NCBI GenBank assembly: GCA_964603125.1
Contig: CAZRUA010000081.1
Coordinates: 1 to 16,364 of the forward strand
Direction: 5' to 3'
DNA: 16,364 nucleotides
Source of the DNA: CAZRUA01 sp964603125
Lineage (GTDB): Bacteria; Bacteroidota; Bacteroidia; B-17B0; Aurantibacillaceae
Shown here one piece after another: positions 14,524 through 16,364 of the stretch (position 1 is its first letter; each line of letters opens with the position of its first letter). Below the pieces are notes generated by a model, which saw nothing but the letters and a program-made list of their open reading frames with translations, was not told where the DNA came from and made no database searches. Both the position numbers and the translations under genes were made by a program.

Positions 14524-15996
14524 TTATTTCTTTAATGCTTTATTTAATTCTTTTACTACTATTTCTGCCGAAATTAATGCTGGCGGAACACCTGGACCTG
14601 GTACAGTTAATTGCCCTGTATAGAATAAGTTTTTAACTTTTTTATTTCTAAGTGTTGGCTTTAATACGGCAGTTTGTTTTAATGTATTTGCTAAACCATA
14701 AGCATTACCCTTATAAGCGTTATAATCCTTCACAAAATCGTTAATACAATATGACTTTTTATAAACTATATTCTCCGAAAATTTTTCACCAGTATAATTT
14801 TCAATTCGTTTAATCAAACCGTCAAAATAGCTTTCACGTACTTTTTCTGAATCATTTAATCCAGGAGCAACAGGGACTAATAAAAACAAATTTTCCATCC
14901 CTTCAGGAGCAACAGTTTTATCTGTTTTACTTGGGCAGCAAACATAAAACAAAGGATTATCAGGCCACTTAGGGTTTTGATAAATATCTTTTGAATGAGC
15001 TTCAAAATCAGTATCGAAAAATAAGTTGTGATGAATTAATTTCGGTATGCGCTTATTAACTCCAACATAAAAAATTAAACATGAAGGAGCAAAAACTTTT
15101 TCCTCCCAATATTTCTCATTATAATTTCTAAACTCTGGTTCAAGTAAGTTTTGATCGGCATGAGCATAATCACATGAAGCGACAAATGCGTCAGCCGCAA
15201 TATTTTTTCCATTAACTGTTATTGATTTTGCTTTACCCGATTCGATATTAATTTTAGAAACAGCTGCATCGGTTTCAAATTTCACACCTAACTCCAATGC
15301 CAAATTCTTCATTCCTTCAATAATCTTCAACATTCCTCCTTGAGGATACCAAGTACCTTGAACCAAAGCTGAATAATTCATTAAGCTATATAATGCAGGT
15401 ATTTGATTTGGCATGGCACCAAGAAACAACACAGGAAATTCCATTAAGGCGATTAAACGCTCATCCTTGAAAAATCTTCTAACATAAGTACTAAACGATT
15501 TTAATAAATGAGTTTTTGCAGCGCCCTTTATTACACTCCAATTTGCAAATTCTAACCACGAAAATGCTGGCTTGTATATTAGCTCGTCCATGCTAACATT
15601 ATATTTGAATTCAGCTTCTTTCAAAAACTTTTTCAATTGCAATGAACTTCCCTTCTCTATCGATTCAAATAAATCATATAATGACTGAGTATTAGCTGGC
15701 ACGGCAAGTGTATCTGAATTACCAAATATCATTTGAAAGCCTGGATCTAATAAGCTTAGCTTGTAATATTGACCAACTGATTTATCGAAAAATTTAAAGA
15801 ACTTCTCAAATACGTCTGGCATCCAATACCAGCTAGGTCCCATATCAAATAAAAATCCCTGTTCAGAAAAATCTCTCGCCCTACCTCCTACTGTCGAATT
15901 CTTTTCAAATAAAGTTACATCATGGCCAGCCTTTGCTGCAAAGCATGCCGACGCTAGCCCAGAAAACCCACCTCCAATAATCGTAACTTTTGCCAT
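14524..15996 (-). CDS. crtI: Phytoene desaturase CrtI
   Basis: 490-residue FAD-dependent desaturase. GGGFSGL (8-14) is the dinucleotide-binding loop, followed by LFEKNSTVGGRAR and FDMGPSWYWMPDVFEKFF. The C-terminal FAD signature FYTGQLTVPGPGVPPALISAEIV (spanning 458-480) is the standard CrtI form. CrtI carries out four desaturations of phytoene to lycopene. Length is typical. It is the first structural gene after the regulator: 74 bases separate the regulator stop from the crtI ATG, and these hold a perfect 32-bp palindrome and the likely promoter. It is a paralogue of crtD on the opposite strand (9434-10897), and the distinct C-terminal signatures separate the two functions. Confidence 0.95.
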   Translation of the reverse strand: MAKVTIIGGGFSGLASACFAAKAGHDVTLFEKNSTVGGRARDFSEQGFLFDMGPSWYWMPDVFEKFFKFFDKSVGQYYKLSLLDPGFQMIFGNSDTLAVPANTQSLYDLFESIEKGSSLQLKKFLKEAEFKYNVSMDELIYKPAFSWLEFANWSVIKGAAKTHLLKSFSTYVRRFFKDERLIALMEFPVLFLGAMPNQIPALYSLMNYSALVQGTWYPQGGMLKIIEGMKNLALELGVKFETDAAVSKINIESGKAKSITVNGKNIAADAFVASCDYAHADQNLLEPEFRNYNEKYWEEKVFAPSCLIFYVGVNKRIPKLIHHNLFFDTDFEAHSKDIYQNPKWPDNPLFYVCCPSKTDKTVAPEGMENLFLLVPVAPGLNDSEKVRESYFDGLIKRIENYTGEKFSENIVYKKSYCINDFVKDYNAYKGNAYGLANTLKQTAVLKPTLRNKKVKNLFYTGQLTVPGPGVPPALISAEIVVKELNKALKK

Positions 15997-16005
15997 TCAA
16001 TATTT

Positions 16006-16037
16006 TTGTTTAATATTTTAGCTAAAATATTAAACAA
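16006..16037. promoter_or_regulatory. 32-bp perfect palindrome: putative crt operator at crtI
   Basis: Sixteen bases on each side of the centre (between 16021 and 16022) are perfectly complementary. The outer arms are TTGTTTAA and TTAAACAA, 16 bases apart; the core is TATTTTAGCTAAAATA. It ends 9 bases before the crtI ATG. On its right, 16038-16049 (TTTAATATTAGC) repeats the left half imperfectly. A terminator role is unlikely because no T-run follows on the minus strand. Confidence 0.7.
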
Positions 16038-16053
16038 TTTAATATTAGCCAAA
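16022..16053 (-). promoter_or_regulatory. Putative crtI promoter overlapped by the palindrome
   Basis: On the minus strand TTTG (16050-16053) is followed after 20 bases by TATTTTAG (16022-16029), a seven-of-eight match to TAnnTTTG. The -7 box lies in the middle of the palindrome, so a bound protein would cover it. The box ends 25 bases before the crtI start codon. Confidence 0.45.
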
Positions 16054-16070
16054 AAATATATGTTAAATAA

Positions 16071-16364
16071 TTATATTTTCTTTAATAAATCCTTTGGATG
16101 AGAAACCAATTCAACTGATTTCTTCAATTTTACTTGTGATAAAAACTTAACATTACCACTAATTAGCAATTTAACTTTTTTGTATTTCTCAGTTAAATAA
16201 TCAACCGATTTCTGAACATCTTCAGCATTTTGATAAGCTACAAAAAAAGTAAAGAAATGCGTAATATCTAGTTTGTTGGTAACAACTTCAAGATTTGAAA
16301 GCGGCAAATTCGGTCCTAAATAAATAACACGATAACCATTTGATTTTAAAAGATAGTAACTCAT
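16071..16364 (-). CDS. C-terminal part of MerR-type carotenoid regulator (cobalamin-binding-like domain; cut by window edge)
   Basis: 97 codons are seen; the frame is open at the right edge, so the Met at the edge is probably internal and the N-terminal MerR helix-turn-helix lies outside. The visible part resembles the end of the cobalamin-binding Rossmann domain in CarH/LitR/CarA-type regulators: LLKSNGYRVIYLGPNLPLSNLEVV, a beta-rich centre (THFFTFFVAYQN), and LLISGNVKFL before a final helix. Such regulators commonly sit upstream of crtI in Bacteroidota and repress carotenoid genes in the dark. Two usual B12-contact positions look altered: TFF in place of S-x-L, and GN in place of GG. The DxHxxG loop would lie off-window. 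The family call rests on context and the partial domain, so it is moderate. Confidence 0.65.
   Translation of the reverse strand: MSYYLLKSNGYRVIYLGPNLPLSNLEVVTNKLDITHFFTFFVAYQNAEDVQKSVDYLTEKYKKVKLLISGNVKFLSQVKLKKSVELVSHPKDLLKKI

Noticed and set aside
16006..16037. Palindrome read as a transcription terminator of the regulator gene
   Set aside because: The stem has almost no G or C and is followed by A-rich rather than T-rich sequence on the minus strand.

Overview
The window looks like Bacteroidota chromosome (Flavobacteriales or Sphingobacteriales type; I cannot place it more finely). Four things point there: AT-rich DNA, promoters that fit the TTTG / TAnnTTTG pattern, a PorE-like protein and a type IX secretion (T9SS) C-terminal sorting domain, and the carotenoid gene set. 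It is gene-dense. No gap exceeds 300 bases; the largest is 172 bases (7408-7579). I saw no RNA genes, insertion sequences, prophage or CRISPR array.

Left part (1-7407), cell envelope and signalling. The left edge cuts a minus-strand gene for a protein with sixteen exact 12-residue pentapeptide-like repeats. Divergent from it is a plus-strand operon: a small four-helix membrane protein, a TPR / beta-propeller / CRD / OmpA protein built like T9SS PorE, and a patatin-like lipase. It runs convergently, with a 6-base overlap, into a minus-strand pair: an LpxD-like acyltransferase followed by a GAF-SpoIIE phosphatase. Upstream of that pair is a small secreted protein with a T9SS sorting domain.

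Right part (7580-16364), carotenoid biosynthesis. A plus-strand series encodes an unrecognised helical protein, an HslR-like S4 RNA-binding protein, CrtD desaturase, CruF hydratase, CrtZ hydroxylase and CrtY lycopene cyclase. Facing it on the minus strand are a MerR/cobalamin-domain type regulator (cut by the right edge), CrtI phytoene desaturase, CrtB phytoene synthase and a small exported protein. The two arms meet with an 8-base overlap.

How they work together: CrtB and CrtI make lycopene from geranylgeranyl diphosphate; crtE is not in the window. CrtY cyclises lycopene, CruF hydrates the open end, CrtD desaturates that end and CrtZ hydroxylates the ring. This set predicts a monocyclic carotenoid such as saproxanthin. 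No ketolase (CrtW) or 2'-hydroxylase is present.

The main unlabelled signal is regulatory. A perfect 32-bp palindrome (16006-16037) lies over the likely crtI promoter. A second site with the same geometry, TTGTTT-N20-AAACAA, lies at 11516-11547, directly before crtZ. Together they suggest one operator, probably for the adjacent MerR-type regulator, controlling both arms.
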